A stretch of 64,000 nt of DNA from Lytechinus pictus (GCF_037042905.1 NC_087247.1:64999420-65063419), one strand, 5' to 3'. Shown: positions 33,440 through 46,300, counted from the stretch's first letter. Translations and numbers: made by a program. Notes: a model not told the origin generated them from the letters alone.

Positions 33440-34135
33440 GCAGATTATACATTCTTGTTACTGCAACGCCCCACATTCTCTGACGATTCTGTTGAGTATG
33501 TCATTGATATTCCTTGGCAGGGACAAGTACACCTTGCTCTTCAGGTAGCCCCAAAGAAAGAAATTGCACAGATGAAGTCAAGTGACAGGAATAGCCATTC
33601 ACCTTGATGGCATGATTGTTTTGTAGAAGAGCTGCTGAAGTCTCTCCCTGACGATCAGTCTTTGATGAGGTGGTGCTCCATCTTGTGCCCACCAGATTCT
33701 TTCGACACTCATCAAGGGAAACAAAGTTGATACATATTTTTCTCCATCAAGGTTTCCATCAAAGAAGAATGGTCCAATCAATGGTCCATTACCTCAAAGC
33801 CCTGCCCAGATGGAACCTTCTCGCAACTAATAATAAAGTTGTAATTGAGGAAAGGTGGATGACGAATTGGTGCATATTCTTGTACATTGTCTATGTACAC
33901 TTTGCGTTCATGAAGAATGATGTTTCGATGAAGAGATCTTTTGGAAAACCTTGGAGCGCGATCCAGTAACCATCACGAGTATCTGACTCGTGAAGGCATG
34001 TCTGCTTCTATCAATTGGTGTCGGATGCAGATACATTTCTATCTAGATTCATACATTGCAAAACCTGAGCAACTTGCTGCAGGATTCTTGTGTGGTTACA
34101 AATGTTGAGAAGGAAAACTCATTGCTCTGTTGTAA
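33440..34135 (-). pseudogene. Mariner/IS630-type transposase fossil
   Basis: Read on the - strand, one frame gives GPFFFDGNLDGEKYVSTL and then WWAQDGAPPHQRLIVRERL. This is the pattern around the second catalytic Asp of Tc1/mariner transposases (GP.FF.G.V....Y...L, then QDGAPPH). In another frame further on (about 33,570-33,480) comes FFLWGYLKSKVY then INDILNRIVREC, the C-terminal pattern. At least one frameshift lies between them, and the block holding the third acidic residue is scrambled. A weak N-terminal match begins near 34,130 (MQLTTEQ-like). It is dead. Terminal repeats were not found. Confidence 0.72.
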
Positions 34136-34737
34136 GCTGCATGGTTAGGCAGGCAAGTTAGAACCTTTTGTTTGAAGGTCCACCCAAGAATATTATGGAT
34201 TTGAAACAATAACGAAAAATCAAGCAAGCACAATGCTGAAAATTCTATCAAAATCAGATGTAACATAAGAAAGTTATGACATTTTAAAGTTTTGCTTAAT
34301 TTAAAAGAAAATAGATATATCAACTGGGTGATAGTCAAAGAGAGACAGTCAGACTGCAGGTCCCAAGAAAGTGGCTTGTTTCATCCAAGTGATATTCATG
34401 ACTTGAGATGTTTTGCATATTTAATGAGCTTGATGCGGACCAAAACACCTCTTTTCATTCGGTCATTGCTGCTCTAATTGTGCATCGGATTTCATGAATT
34501 TGGTACCATTGTAAAGAAGAAGAATCATTCTTTCAGGTCATGTGTTTGGATTTATTCAAAGATTTTGTAATATAGGTTAAAATTTTGATCTAAAATATGC
34601 TACAAAATAAATATTTTCACCTGACAAAAGCTGCTATTTTCACACTTTATTTTTGTTTGAGCCCAAATGATTTTTATATCATGATAAAGCTGAATATGTA
34701 TGCTTTGAAATGATATAGGTTTCAAAATAAGAATTGG

Positions 34738-35033
34738 TTTAATCGGGTCAAGATCACACTTTTCATTTGCCAAGTACATAAAGCAGCTTGAAAACAAGAA
34801 TACTGCACTCTGATTGGTCAAAAAGACCACACAATGGCAAATTCCAACGGTTCCAGTGCCTGGGTTCGTGGGAAGGTCACACTTCCCATGTGGTAATCTC
34901 CTCAAATACCCCGCGCCTGTTGTTCTGTGAACCTTATCTAGCCAATCAGAACTCTGGATTTCATGCAAGTACAAAATTTCAGAAATCTCGTCTTGTACTT
35001 TGGTGGGAAAAGTGTGATCTTGACCCGATTAAA
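34738..35033. mobile_element. MITE, 27-bp perfect inverted ends, TTAA target
   Basis: TTTAATCGGGTCAAGATCAC (34,738) continues to a 27-bp perfect match with the inverted right end (35,007-35,033). Taking the TTAA at both edges as target, the ends are TCGGGTCAAGATCACAC. A second inverted pair lies inside (CTCTGATTGGTCA against AATCAGAACTCTGG). No coding frame of note. Confidence 0.88.
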
Positions 35034-37294
35034 AGGTGCCGCATATCAAGAGTGGCATTGTGAGAAAGTACAGAAGTTCAGCTTTATGGTGATATAGATA
35101 TCATTGAGGCTCAAAATAAAAAGTTTTGCACAATTTGCAAAAGAAAACAGAGGAAGAAAATTCAGTTTTGAGGCACATTTTCAGGCCAGAAATTTACTTA
35201 TTTAACAAAATATTGTATACAAAATAAATGACCAATATGAAAGAGTAACTTAAACTCTATCTGATGGTGCAATAATATTTCATTTAACTTGAGGTTAAAA
35301 CAGGTAAATTCTTAGAGAAAGAAAATCTCACGAATCACGAGATTTTGCAAGGAGGAGGATTCAGCCACGAGATGATTTGGATGAATCTGGCCTTTTTGCT
35401 CATTAGCATAGGGACCTGCGGTCTGACTGGAGAGTTGATGATGTTCATCACTCACAATTCCTTTTGTTTTCATTGTTTGAATTATATAATATTTAACTTT
35501 TTACAGATTAAACCACAAAATGTTAAACAAGTTATTCCATATGTTCAGGGAGAAAATTAAATATTAAATATTTCTTTAAATAAAATACAAACGATATAGT
35601 GTGTGGGTGATGTCATTAGTCCCTTCATTCGCATACCGACCAGGATAAGAATGTAACAGTCAGTTTAAGCGAAAGTTTGAAATGTCACAAATTTCTTATT
35701 TTACATCCGATTTGGATGAAATGTTCAGTTATGCTTATTTGATTTTTCTCTTTTTACTAAAATCAACTTTTTGTTGGGGTGGACTTTTTAAAAAAATCCT
35801 CACTCACTCTCATCAAAAGATATAGCGAATTACCATTAAAAGAGCATAAAAGAAATGCTATTCAACCCTATTTTATAAGAAAGGTTGTCACATCTTTCCA
35901 AATCTTAACTGCTCATTCTGCGCAATTTTAATTTGACACTAAAATTTCATCTTCTCCTTATTCATCTATATGCATGAACATTTTGTGTCAATTTATATGT
36001 CAAAAGAATGAATTATAGTTGAACTTTATATTGCTGCAAATTATATATAACTTTTTTTGCATTTTATGGAAGAAAGGTTTATAATTAGAGCAGGGCCCTA
36101 CAACAATTTTTTTACTGGGGATGCTGATGTAAATTTGACAAGCAAAAAAAAAAGGGTTTCACCACAAATAAAGGTTATTTTGGTCCTGAGAAATTGACAA
36201 GCAAAAACAAAAAAAGGAGGATTTCACTACAAAATGAAGGTCATTTTCGTTACATCTCTCCATTTTGAACACCTACCAGACTTCCTGGGGGTGCTGCCTA
36301 TGGAAAATAATACACGCAGCAACCCCAAGGAAAATCTTGGGGGTGCTTTTGCACCCTGCTTCCCACGGCCATGCATTTGGGTTTCCTTTTTTTCTGGGAT
36401 GCACTGTGTATAAAGACATCTAAATTAATGCCATGATACACAGGTGATGTGCATGTATTGTTTGATAAGGCCTCAATAATAATCATAATTAAGAACTTGA
36501 AATTATCAGCACATTAGATTTAATGACAAATTGAAATTTTTAAATGTATGTATTTTCTCGCTAAATGTGGGAGTATGCATAGGCATATTCACATATAGAG
36601 GTAGCACATATCACAGCCAATTTTAAACTTGTCTTTCAAAGCATTTTCTCCAACTGCAGAGATTTATCGGGATCTGTATATTTATATTGTGAGAGGCCTT
36701 CAATATTTTTTTCTTGTTTTCTGAAAGTTCACCATTAATTGGGACTCTTTTTAGAGATTCCTCGTCCTTTCGTGTTTTTTTTAATATTTTACTTTGTTGA
36801 TTTTACAGAAGATGTGTTGTATCACTTACAGTATATGAATATGATCTCAAATGAAGTGACCTGTTGAGTATAATGGAGATTTGTCAAAGCAATAGAACAT
36901 GAACTCCAGCTCTCAATTACTCTTTAAAATTATTTGAATTTGACAATTTAATGAAGTTTCCTCAAGTATTGAAAATAAGTTACAATTTAATGACTTTCAG
37001 TGCTGAAACGAATTTATAATAATAATTGACTTATGATAGTTAACATTTATATTTTTGTGCTCATGTCTATACAATTGAATTTTATTTCATATTCCAATGT
37101 TGTACTTTATTTTTTTGTTTTTGTTATATCAATGGATGAATATATTATAGTTCAGTCATGCACATTCAAATTTTTGTACATACTGCTACCATGAGAGACT
37201 ACTGGAAACCCTGTAACATTGCTCTCTCTCTCTCTTTCTCTTGATGAAAAAAGCAACTGCGGATTGTCTGTTTCTTGCTGTATATTGATTATTA
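35034..37294. other. Intergenic DNA with repeat fragments
   Basis: 35,640-35,800 matches the right half of the element at 45,294-45,889 (AAGCGAAAG, TTATTTTACATCCGATTTGG, GGGGTGGACTT), and 34,170-34,480 matches its left half. 36,100-36,370 has a diverged repeat with GGGGGTGCT at both sides of a short inner part. A (CT)n tract lies at 37,221-37,240. No gene is seen. Confidence 0.45.
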
Positions 37295-37747
37295 CAGACC
37301 TGCCAACCTCTGGGAATGAAAAAGTGTATTCTGTGATTAAAAAAAGTGTATTTTTCCTAAAAAAAGTGTACTTCATAATAAAATGCGTGGCGCACTCGCT
37401 CATCGCGGCGCTCAAGCTGCATGCAAGCTAAAATGCGCACTGCTCTTGTAGATGAAAAAAAAAACATTTAAATATGTGTATATCTCACCCTGGTTTTAAC
37501 AAAATGATTGAAAAAAAAAACCAAGTTACCTGACATTACATTGATCTAATACCCATATTTGTGTAAGTTTTATGAAATAGAGACATATAGAGATGATTTT
37601 TTTCAATAAATTACGATTTTGTAAAAAAAATATATATTTTTTTTTTATTTTTTACAAAAACGTATTTTTTAAAGAAAAAACGTACTGCCGTATTTTGGTT
37701 GCAAAAACATACTAAATACGCCAAAAACGTACTGGTTGGCAGGTCTG
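37295..37747. mobile_element. Non-autonomous hAT element, 453 bp
   Basis: Inverted ends CAGACCTGCCAACC are perfect for 14 bp. TTATTA stands next to both ends (37,289-37,294 and 37,748-37,753), a 6-bp direct repeat, shorter than the usual 8 bp of hAT. Ends of the CAGRSNTGCCAA type are typical of hAT and resemble those of the 4.3-kb hAT at 46,484. The interior repeats AAAAAGTGTA-type text and its complement. Confidence 0.8.
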
Positions 37748-38998
37748 TTATTAGGAACACAATAAATACAAGATTATCATTCCAGGTGCAAAACAAGGGA
37801 AATCTTTTTTTTCAGCACATAATTCTATTAAAAAGACACAAGTTACTCCTAGAACTACGGTATTTAAGTGTACTGTAGGAAGTCGAATATAAGGAGAATT
37901 AAGAGGAATATGGAGACCATGCAACTAAAAAAAAAGTTCTGAAACTAATTTAATCTTTTATCTTATTTGATCATTGATCAAGGGGAAGCTTTAAAACATA
38001 CAACTGTAGAAGTCAAGATGAATAAAAGATACAATCATTCCCCCAAAATACACACTCTTTTTTCTTGATGAAATGTTCATTACCCTTGGCCATACAGGTG
38101 ATTAATATATCATCTTTCATAAGTTTTGTTGGAAGTTACTTTCTAGCATGTAATTCAATACTTGCTTCGTTAGTGTTAACATTGAACTTTGCTAATGAAT
38201 CAAATTAAATTTGATGGCCATGGTGCCAAGTATGTTGTATTGAGTAAATGGGATGTACAATTATTATATGAGAAATTGCAATAAATTGTTTTTAAACGTG
38301 TTACTTGGTTTAGGTCAGTAAGGAATTTGTATTAAAAGGGTAAAACTACAAGACAAAAAGCTTCTCCTGGAATACCATTGTTGAATTTATCTGGAAGCTA
38401 ATTGAAGGGCTCATTATTTTCACTCTTGATATGAGCATCTAAAATGTACTTGTTTATCAGCCAATGTGTGTATATGCATGGTGCTTTATCTATAGACACA
38501 GGAAAATGTGTATTACACCACCCCCCCCCCTCCCCCACCCCTAAAAATCATATTTTCATTTATGTTGAAGAAACAACATGAATAATTCAGATAGTTTGTG
38601 AATTTTTAAATCCTATAGATTGATATTAGATTGAATCTTTTTGTATTTCATGAAATAATTGTTCCTGTGAAGAACTAACAACAAATTAAAACTTTGAAAA
38701 CGAGTAAGTTATTAATGTTTAGATTTACAAAAAGTTGCTTTCCAAGTCAGAAATATATCACCCCATCTAACACTATTCTATGTTCAGCTAATACCATATG
38801 GGTGTGCAAAAGTATGTAAAATCATGTCATTAATGTCATATTACCAAATTTCTCTGGGTTTCATCTTCACTACTCACAATTGACAATATCTTTAGTGAAA
38901 CCCTAAGGAGAGAACTTAATGCTTAATCATGCACACTTTAGAAGGTGACTGTTCACATTCAAAGAAAAAAAAAATTAAAGGAATAAAATTATACATCA
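37748..38998. other. Intergenic DNA, no feature seen
   Basis: AT-rich; there is a C-rich tract at 38,519-38,542. No frames or paired ends worth calling. Confidence 0.4.
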
Positions 38999-39148
38999 GG
39001 GCCCCGTTGCATGGAAGTATTATGGTAACTTTACCATCCAATGGTTACTACCATGGTAACATTGATCAACAGCCAATCAGAATCAAGGATTCCATGCAAG
39101 TTACCATTCGATGGCAAAGTTACCATAATAGTAACAAGCAATGGGCCC
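38999..39148. mobile_element. Foldback MITE, 150 bp
   Basis: The left end GGGCCCCGTTGCATGGAAG, with ATTATGGTAACTTTACCAT further in, mirrors the right end (inward GGGCCCATTGCTTGTTACTA, then TTATGGTAACTTTGCCAT). TGGTAAC and GTTACCA recur throughout, so the whole element can fold on itself. Confidence 0.82.
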
Positions 39149-40053
39149 AGATGTCATTTTGTTTATATGTTATAATCGTGTAAATATGTTGTGCATCTCA
39201 TAAGAATTCAAATCAGGAACATTAAAATTATATATATGTTTTAAGTAACGTTTGCAGTGTGTTTTATTTTTTAAAGTGAAATTAAACAAAACTCAATATA
39301 TACACAGATAGAATATAATTACACTTGAAAATAATTGGCATAACTCAAAAAGTTAATACTATTTTATTTTAGATTTTCAAAACAGAATTTGCATATCCAT
39401 TATACAGATCTTTACAGCATAATACACATAAAACAGGTTCAAGGTTATAGCCAATATTAAGTGCATATTCAAGTCACATATCAACATTTTAATTCTATGT
39501 AACCTTCCAGCACTGGTGGGATCATTTCCCCCAAAGTGGGTAACTGAGACGCAATCTGAATACGCATTCTTTCAAAGGAAAGGCTATGGCAAGGGTTTTC
39601 ATGCACTTGCGTAGGTGAGCATACTAGATGCACCTCTGTGAACTCTTTGTTTTTAGACCCCCCCCCCCCCCCCCCGTCTTTTTAGGGTCAATGATATTTA
39701 GGCAATTCTATGATCATTCAATCATCCATTGACTCATCTACTTGGCAAAACCTCAGAATTAATTTCCTTCTTTCTCTTTCCAATTTACCTAAAAAGGGCT
39801 ATTATATGGGGTTGAATGGATCCCCCTCCCAACATATTCTGTTGTGCGAAACTTTCCACCGCGCCACTTGCAGATTTTTTACCTTTAAGTCTTGCGCATC
39901 TTTTGAGACCACAAAATTGCTCCATATCATTATTTTTGTGTACTAAATCAATGCAAATTGAATTTTCTCATCTTGTTCATATAGATATCAATCGACTAAA
40001 ATCAATTGATTTTCGTAAAATACATAAGAAATTCATTAAATAATAAAATACAT
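39149..40053. other. Intergenic DNA with a poly-C element fragment
   Basis: A long C run (39,659-39,675) and, on the - strand, GCGCAAGACTTAAAGG near 39,900 match parts of the poly-C element at 28,480-29,283. No gene is seen. Confidence 0.45.
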
Positions 40054-40536
40054 ATGGGCAATCCCATAGGTTGGTGGACATGAGCTCAATGTGTCTTTGT
40101 ACATATAGCCCATCTGAACCGTAACGTGAGTAACCACTTTATCTGCACCCCTAGTAAAAACCATGTGTTCTTTATTTTTTTAATTATATACAAATTTGTC
40201 TCCCTAATATACTTCTTTGAAATTGATATAATCAACTTTCATAAAAGCCTTGTATGAGGACACTTTTCACTTATGTCCACTTTTCATTTTATGCATGTCC
40301 ACTTTTCATTTTATGCATGTCCAAATCATGTAACATGAGTAACCAACACATTTCAAAGATTTGCCAGGAGCATAATGAAATTTCCCAAGTTTTGTTTTTA
40401 TACAAAGGATAGTCAGACTGCGTACTATGTTGTGATAAAGAGATGTTTAGTTCCTATCAATAATAATGGAGTTACAGCTCCAAGTATGAGTCAAGGTGTC
40501 TCCAAATGTAACGTGGGTAACCGTGGAATAGCCCAT
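40054..40536. mobile_element. Word-iterating element W1b, short complete copy
   Basis: The ends are ATGGGCAATCCCA (40,054-40,066) and, read inward from the right, ATGGGCTATTCCA (40,524-40,536). The interior is nearly identical to 22,078-22,110 plus 22,401-22,665, so about 1.6 kb present in W1 is missing here. The word GTAACGTGAGTAACC is at 40,121 and one-base variants are at 40,330 and 40,508. A 21-bp unit (CACTTTTCATTTTATGCATG) is duplicated at about 40,280-40,322. Confidence 0.75.
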
Positions 40537-41769
40537 ATGACAGATTTCCAAACCAATTTTTTTCAAACAACTGAAATGGTACAAAGAATATTTATGCAAA
40601 ATAATGAGCATTCTAGGAACTTTATTTAGCAAGTGAGAGAAAAAGTGATTTATGCATAAATTAGCATAATTTACACTATTATGCCAATTTTTGAGAGGCT
40701 TGCACGATGGGCAGCTCAGTTCTCAAAAAAGGGGTGATTTAAAAAATAGTTATTCACATACATGTTCTCGGGCACTATTAACCGAAATTTTACGGGCAAA
40801 CGTATGGTTCTCTACGTTCCTTATTGCACAATTTTAAAGTTATATCTTCATACAATATTCTTTCAGTGATTTCTATTTTCAATTGATACTTTTTACTTCG
40901 TTACATAATTCATTGTAATGTGTGGTGTACAGTATGAGAAAAATATAGAAGAAATTTAAAATGTACCCTTATTTCACATCAAAGCTATTCCTTTGTATAT
41001 GCTAGAATGTAGTTTTGCTAAGACTGTTCATTGTCAGATAACAATTCTTTTGTACATTCTTTCAACACATAGTGAGTTTTATTAAATCGCATTGCACTTC
41101 AAACGATATTTTCAGTACTGTTTCAGAAACTCAGTATCAAGCATAATTGATACCTTTAGATTTAAATCCTTGTACAATACTGTACAATAATGACTGCAAG
41201 CTACCTTTACACATTTTACACATTTACACATTTTACTGTCATAGAAGAAAAAACAATATAAAATTCATAAACACCTGGTTTTCTTTTGGGCAGAAATATT
41301 TACAAAATATTGTCTGTCATTACTTTAGGTAATAGCAAAGAACAAGAATCCCTAATCACTTGAGAAGACAGAAAATTCCATTGATATTTGGGGAAGAGAT
41401 CCACATCAATGGTAATTCTTATATGCTCAAACAAATAATCACAGCCTTTGACTAATATCAGATTTAACAATGAACATGAGATATAATGATTAATATTTTT
41501 TTTTTAAACATGATATTACAAAAAAAAGATTCAATAGAATGGAACTACTTTCCATCGGAATGTATTTCCAACAGCTTCAACACTTCATTCAATTATATCA
41601 CAAACACTTTTCAATTTATGCACATTATCTTTGGCATATCCATTAAAAATTGTTTGGAATGAAATAAATACTGCACTAGATATATCTAATAGTGCAGTTT
41701 GACCAAAAATGGACAAGAATACCTGTTTAATAATACAAAAGATGTTGATCATCCTGGTAGTAGAAATCA
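40537..41769. other. Intergenic DNA, no feature seen
   Basis: AT-rich with short frames only. TTTACACATTTTACACATTTACACATTT-type simple sequence lies at 41,207-41,237. Confidence 0.4.
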
Positions 41770-42235
41770 TGTTTAGTTTTGCTGGTCTAAATCGATTTAG
41801 TTTTTGTTGTTTATGATCTCAAAACAGTCCATCATAAAGTTTATTGAAACAATACATAAGAAATTGCAAAAAAAATAAAATAAAATACTTAAGAAATTTA
41901 TCTGATATCGCAATTTTTTAACGTAAATTTGGTAAGAACACCACAAAGAGTTTCTACACCAAAAATTAGAACATTTGGAGCTCTATTTTAGGGAGTTAGA
42001 AGAAAAAGTATGATTTTGAATATGCATGAATTAGCATAATCAATTCATAGCAATTTGCATGAAATAAATTACAATACAATTTTGTAGATTATGTCCCAGA
42101 TGACGTGCATGCCAATTTTCAGCATGATCGCGCTGTTGAGGTCTGAGATCTCAAGTGGAGCCTGCGAGCCCCCCCCCCCCCCCCCCCCCCGCTATATGAT
42201 TTTCCAAAATACCCAAGGCTAGATAGGGTTAAGGG
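41770..42235 (-). mobile_element. Poly-C element, copy 3
   Basis: On the - strand it runs from AACCCTATCTAGCCTTGG through a G run to GATCGCGC-type text, and ends GACCAGCAAAACTAAAC at about 41,770. On the + strand the homopolymer is a 22-base C run (42,169-42,190). It is collinear with copy 1 (21,275-21,790). Confidence 0.65.
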
Positions 42236-42301
42236 CTATGATGAATCTATGACTTTGTACAACTCTGCAGTAAACATATGACACATCATATGCCACCTAT
42301 C

Positions 42302-42856
42302 CCCGGGGGGGCCACTTACATTGACGAGTGGATACCATGCGCGACCAAGAAAACACGTAAAAAGGATGTCTTTTTCAAGATAGGGCACGTTACGTACGTA
42401 ACGTGATAAGGGTGTCAAAAACACAAAAATAATGAAAAAAGGGTATCTATTTCGCTAGGAAAGCTATGTGTTTAGGGTCACATTTGCGGGGATGATAAAA
42501 CAAAATGAAAATGTTGTATAAAGGATGTCCTTTTTGCCCCAACACTACGTGTTTAGAGTCCCGAATTGCGCGAGGTGAGGAAGGTGGGACCTTACTAAAC
42601 CAAATGGTGTGTAAATTAGGTAAAACCGACGGACCCGTGACACAACATTAAAATATACTTGTTTAGGGGTTCATTTCAGGGAATACTTGCCAAGAGTATA
42701 GTTTTGTTTCCAATACATGTTAAGGGTAGGGTTTCAGACGCCAATACTTGTTAAGGGGTGCATTTTCAGAACATGGAAAATACGCAATTTGGGTGCTTTT
42801 CGAGACCCCGTGGTCGCGCATGGTATCCACTCGTCAATGGAAGTGGCCCCCCCGGG
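42302..42856. mobile_element. Non-autonomous DNA transposon, 555 bp, 8-bp duplication
   Basis: CACCTATC stands on both sides (42,294-42,301 and 42,857-42,864). The ends are inverted for 46 bp with one mismatch (CCCGGGGGGGCCACTT, then CATTGACGAGTGGATACCAT). An 8-bp duplication fits hAT, P or Merlin. The interior repeats ACTTGTTTAGGGGT-like and AAGGATGTC-like words. A decayed relative with CCCCTAAACAAGT words is at about 60,820-61,060. Confidence 0.9.
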
Positions 42857-42864
42857 CACCTATC

Positions 42865-43251
42865 ATAATTAGCAGGACCCTACTGCCACCTTATGATGAT
42901 TGTAGACCAAATATATGGGGCATCGGGGTTTGTACAACGTGCAACCAGAATTCCAATCAGTGAGATAGATGGGACATACAATCACCTCAATGCAACTTCT
43001 ATTATCAAGAACAATATGATAGATCATCTCATCCCCCTGGATCAAATGCCACTACATCCCCATCATGGGTGTGCGCATTCTTTTCAAGATATCTCCTACT
43101 CAGATTGTGGATACAAAGTTTTGGCATGTGGTCTTAATAATCATTTTAAGAGCTGTAGTCTTTGTATAGTTTCTAATTTACACAATATTTCAATATGTTA
43201 TGTTTCCTCATCATGATATACTCTACAATATCAGAACTTGCACACTGTATA
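42865..43251. other. Downstream of the Rab stop, likely 3' UTR and flank
   Basis: On the - strand this is the sequence after the Rab stop codon. A 107-residue + frame at 42,893-43,216 shows no motif. I could not fix a polyadenylation site. Confidence 0.35.
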
Positions 43252-43384
43252 TTAAGAGCAGCATGATATCCTAGACTTGTTCTCAGATTGCACTTGTATC
43301 CTACCATCACTGTCTATCCGTCCTTCTGCATAGGATAACTCTCTTGCCATAGAAGTCTGCACTAGCATTTCCTCAACAAGGAAG
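43252..43384 (-). CDS. RAB29: Rab29-like, last coding exon
   Basis: Acceptor TTATTATAG. The exon completes codon 171 (Asn) and encodes FLVEEMLVQTSMARE, the hypervariable tail and KSRISCCS, with the stop TAA at 43,254-43,252. The tail length and double Cys match Rab proteins. Confidence 0.88.
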
Positions 43385-46300
43385 CTATAATAAGGTGAAA
43401 TAAATGAAATAAGAGTTGTTTATGTTAGGTTAGAATTTACTGGAAGCATGTTGGTGTTTGGGGTGTGCATGTGTATGTGTGATGTCATATTAGGGCTGGA
43501 TAATATGACATTATTGAAATATTGTGACATTGAAACTTAATGAATTGACAAGAATATTGGGTGCATCATATATTATGACGTTGTAAACAATTGAGGTTTA
43601 ATGTGATTCAGACAACATAATGCTAGAAAGCAAAGATATTATTCATATTATTGAAAAATCCAACTCACCAGGGAATTATATCATAAAATTTTCATCCTTA
43701 ACCAATATTTTATTTCCAACTCGTAATTCTGAATTAGCTGAGAAGTGATACAAGAACATTACATGACATTTTAGGGACAATAAATCATCATATGGTTTTA
43801 TTTGAATACCTAAATGTGGAATATTGTGCAATAGTGTATATACATTTCTCCAACTTGAATGGGTTGGTTGCATTTTATGAAAGTGAAATGAGTCCTAACT
43901 CACCAAATTCAGGAATCCTGCATCTTTTCAAGTCACCATAGCTACAAGTACATTCAAATTCCTAATGTAAGGCCACCATTATCTTCCAATAGCTGGCAAA
44001 AATTTTCTGAATGCAGCAAAGGATTGCTTTAATGCGATTCAATGATTTAAAACAATTATATAATTCCCAAATATGTAGGTATTTTACAGGGCTTTTCCGT
44101 TGCTTTTCAGAGTCTAATGTTATCAAATTGTATTCCTACTCAAAATAGACCGAATTTAAACCCATTATGTTTTAATCCACATTTTCTTTTCATGAGACTT
44201 ACTTCATAGATTGATCGATGTTGGTGTTGTCTTTGACTGAAATCTTATTCCATCCTATAAAGTTATTTTTATGACATAATTCTTTGATCTCTTCTTCTCT
44301 CACATCAGGTGAAGGTAGATCAATCTGAAATATAAAATAAGGGTAATGTAAAGAATAAAATAAATACCATTCACAAATCATTCACCTCATACATTAATCT
44401 TTGTTAACCATAACCATCTCTTGTTGAATTATAATGGTGATAAACAGAGTGCTCATTACACTTTAGCACCAATTACACATTTATAAGACTCAATGTCATA
44501 GAGGACATATATGCAGCAGTCAATTTCAAACCTAGAAATCAATGGAATTCAGAAAATTTGACATTTATTCATTTTCCTTTTCCCCGATTCCTGTTTTGGG
44601 TCATCATAGTTATTTTGCAAACCGAGAGCTGATGGAAGCAGTATGTTAAACACCAACTTGGCATTAATCATAATACTAGAAAACATGTTGTCACTCTTAC
44701 CACTGGTGTGTGACAGGTCTATTCAGGACTAGATATTGGAGATATTTTCTATATGATTACCCAACCAGGGGCCGCAAAACTGGAAGAAGGGGTTAGGGAC
44801 TTCCACCCCCTATTTTTCTTCAATAAATGTGTACAAAATTGTTTTTTGTATGGTCAGCTCCTCCCCAATCAAAACTGTTCCATGGCCCCTAATAACGTAG
44901 TATGAACTGTTGTGAATGTCCTTCATCTTACCTTATTGGCAAGTAAAAGGCAGGGAACAGGGGTTCCATTTGATAATGTCACTTTCTTTTCAACATCATT
45001 CTTCCAATTCATAACACTGTTGAATGTCTTGCGTTGTGTAACATCAAACATAATAACACAAGCTGAAGCATCTTTGTAGTAAACTCTTGTCAATGAGCTC
45101 ACTCTCTCTTGACCTGATAAAGACATGAGAATCAAAATTAAATATTGAATTAATGACCACCAGTATTATTTTATAGGGTTCACATACCCTGTATAAGAGT
45201 TATTTTAAAAGGCATTTTGTGCATAATAAAAAGAAAAATTGTGCTGTAATCTTAAATGTCTAATCATAATGGATAGCTATTTTGCACTGTTAAAGGACAA
45301 GTCCACCCCAACAAAAAGTTGATTTGAATAAAAAGAGAAAAATCCAAAAAGCATAACACTGAAAATTTCATCGAAATCGGATGTAAAATATATAAAAAAG
45401 TTATGACATTTTAAAGTTTCGCTTAATTTCACAAAACAGTTATATGCACATCCTGGTCGTTATGCAAATGAGGAGACTGATGACGTCATCCACTCACTAT
45501 TTCTTTTGTATTTTATTATATGAAATATGAAATAATCTAATTTTCTTCTCATTGTAAAGTGAAACAATGATTAATTCCTCCCCGAACATGTGGAATTAGC
45601 ATTGTTTAATACTATGTGGTTCAGTCAAGTTGGTCGTTATTGTCAAATCTATAAAAAATGAAATATTGTATAATTCAAACAATAAAAAATAAAAGAAATA
45701 GTGAGTGATGGACATCATCGACTGACTCACCTAGTTGTGCATATCACTGTTTTGTGAAAAATAAGCGAAACTTTAAAATGTCATAACTTTCTTATTTTAC
45801 ATCCGATTTTGATGAAATTTTCAGCACTATGCTAGTTTGATTTTTCTCTATTTGTTCAAGTCAGCATTTTCCTGGGGTGGACTTGACCTTTAAAGCAATC
45901 TGCAAGAGAAATTACTCTCACATATTTACTTTTCAAGATTGACCATATCTGGCATTTTAGGGCCAAAATTGATGTCTTATTCTGTTATTTCAATTTTCAA
46001 GCCCTTGTATCTTTATTATTGACAATCATTAGGAATTATTCTACAGATCAGAATTGATCATTGAAATGTGTGAAATGAGATTGTTTTAAAATTGCAAAGC
46101 TCAGAAGCTACAGATAATTTGATTATTTTGTGACAATTTAAAAAAAAAATTGGTGCCAATTCTCTCAAAAAATTTTGTGGGTGACTTCATGTCTCACAAT
46201 TTCAAATAAATATCATTTCACATGTTTACAACATGCAAACAAGTGGAGCCCCTCTGGCAGTCTTGCCTGCATTACCTGATTCAATATAGCAGCAGTGCTG

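Noticed and set aside
33234..33607. Overlapping frames on both strands as possible host genes
   Set aside because: The - strand text matches mariner-type transposase with frameshifts. The + frames are its shadow.
44203..44210. Rab exon 4 ending in Met-Lys
   Set aside because: The next base belongs to the next exon (C), so the split codon is AAC, Asn171, not Lys.
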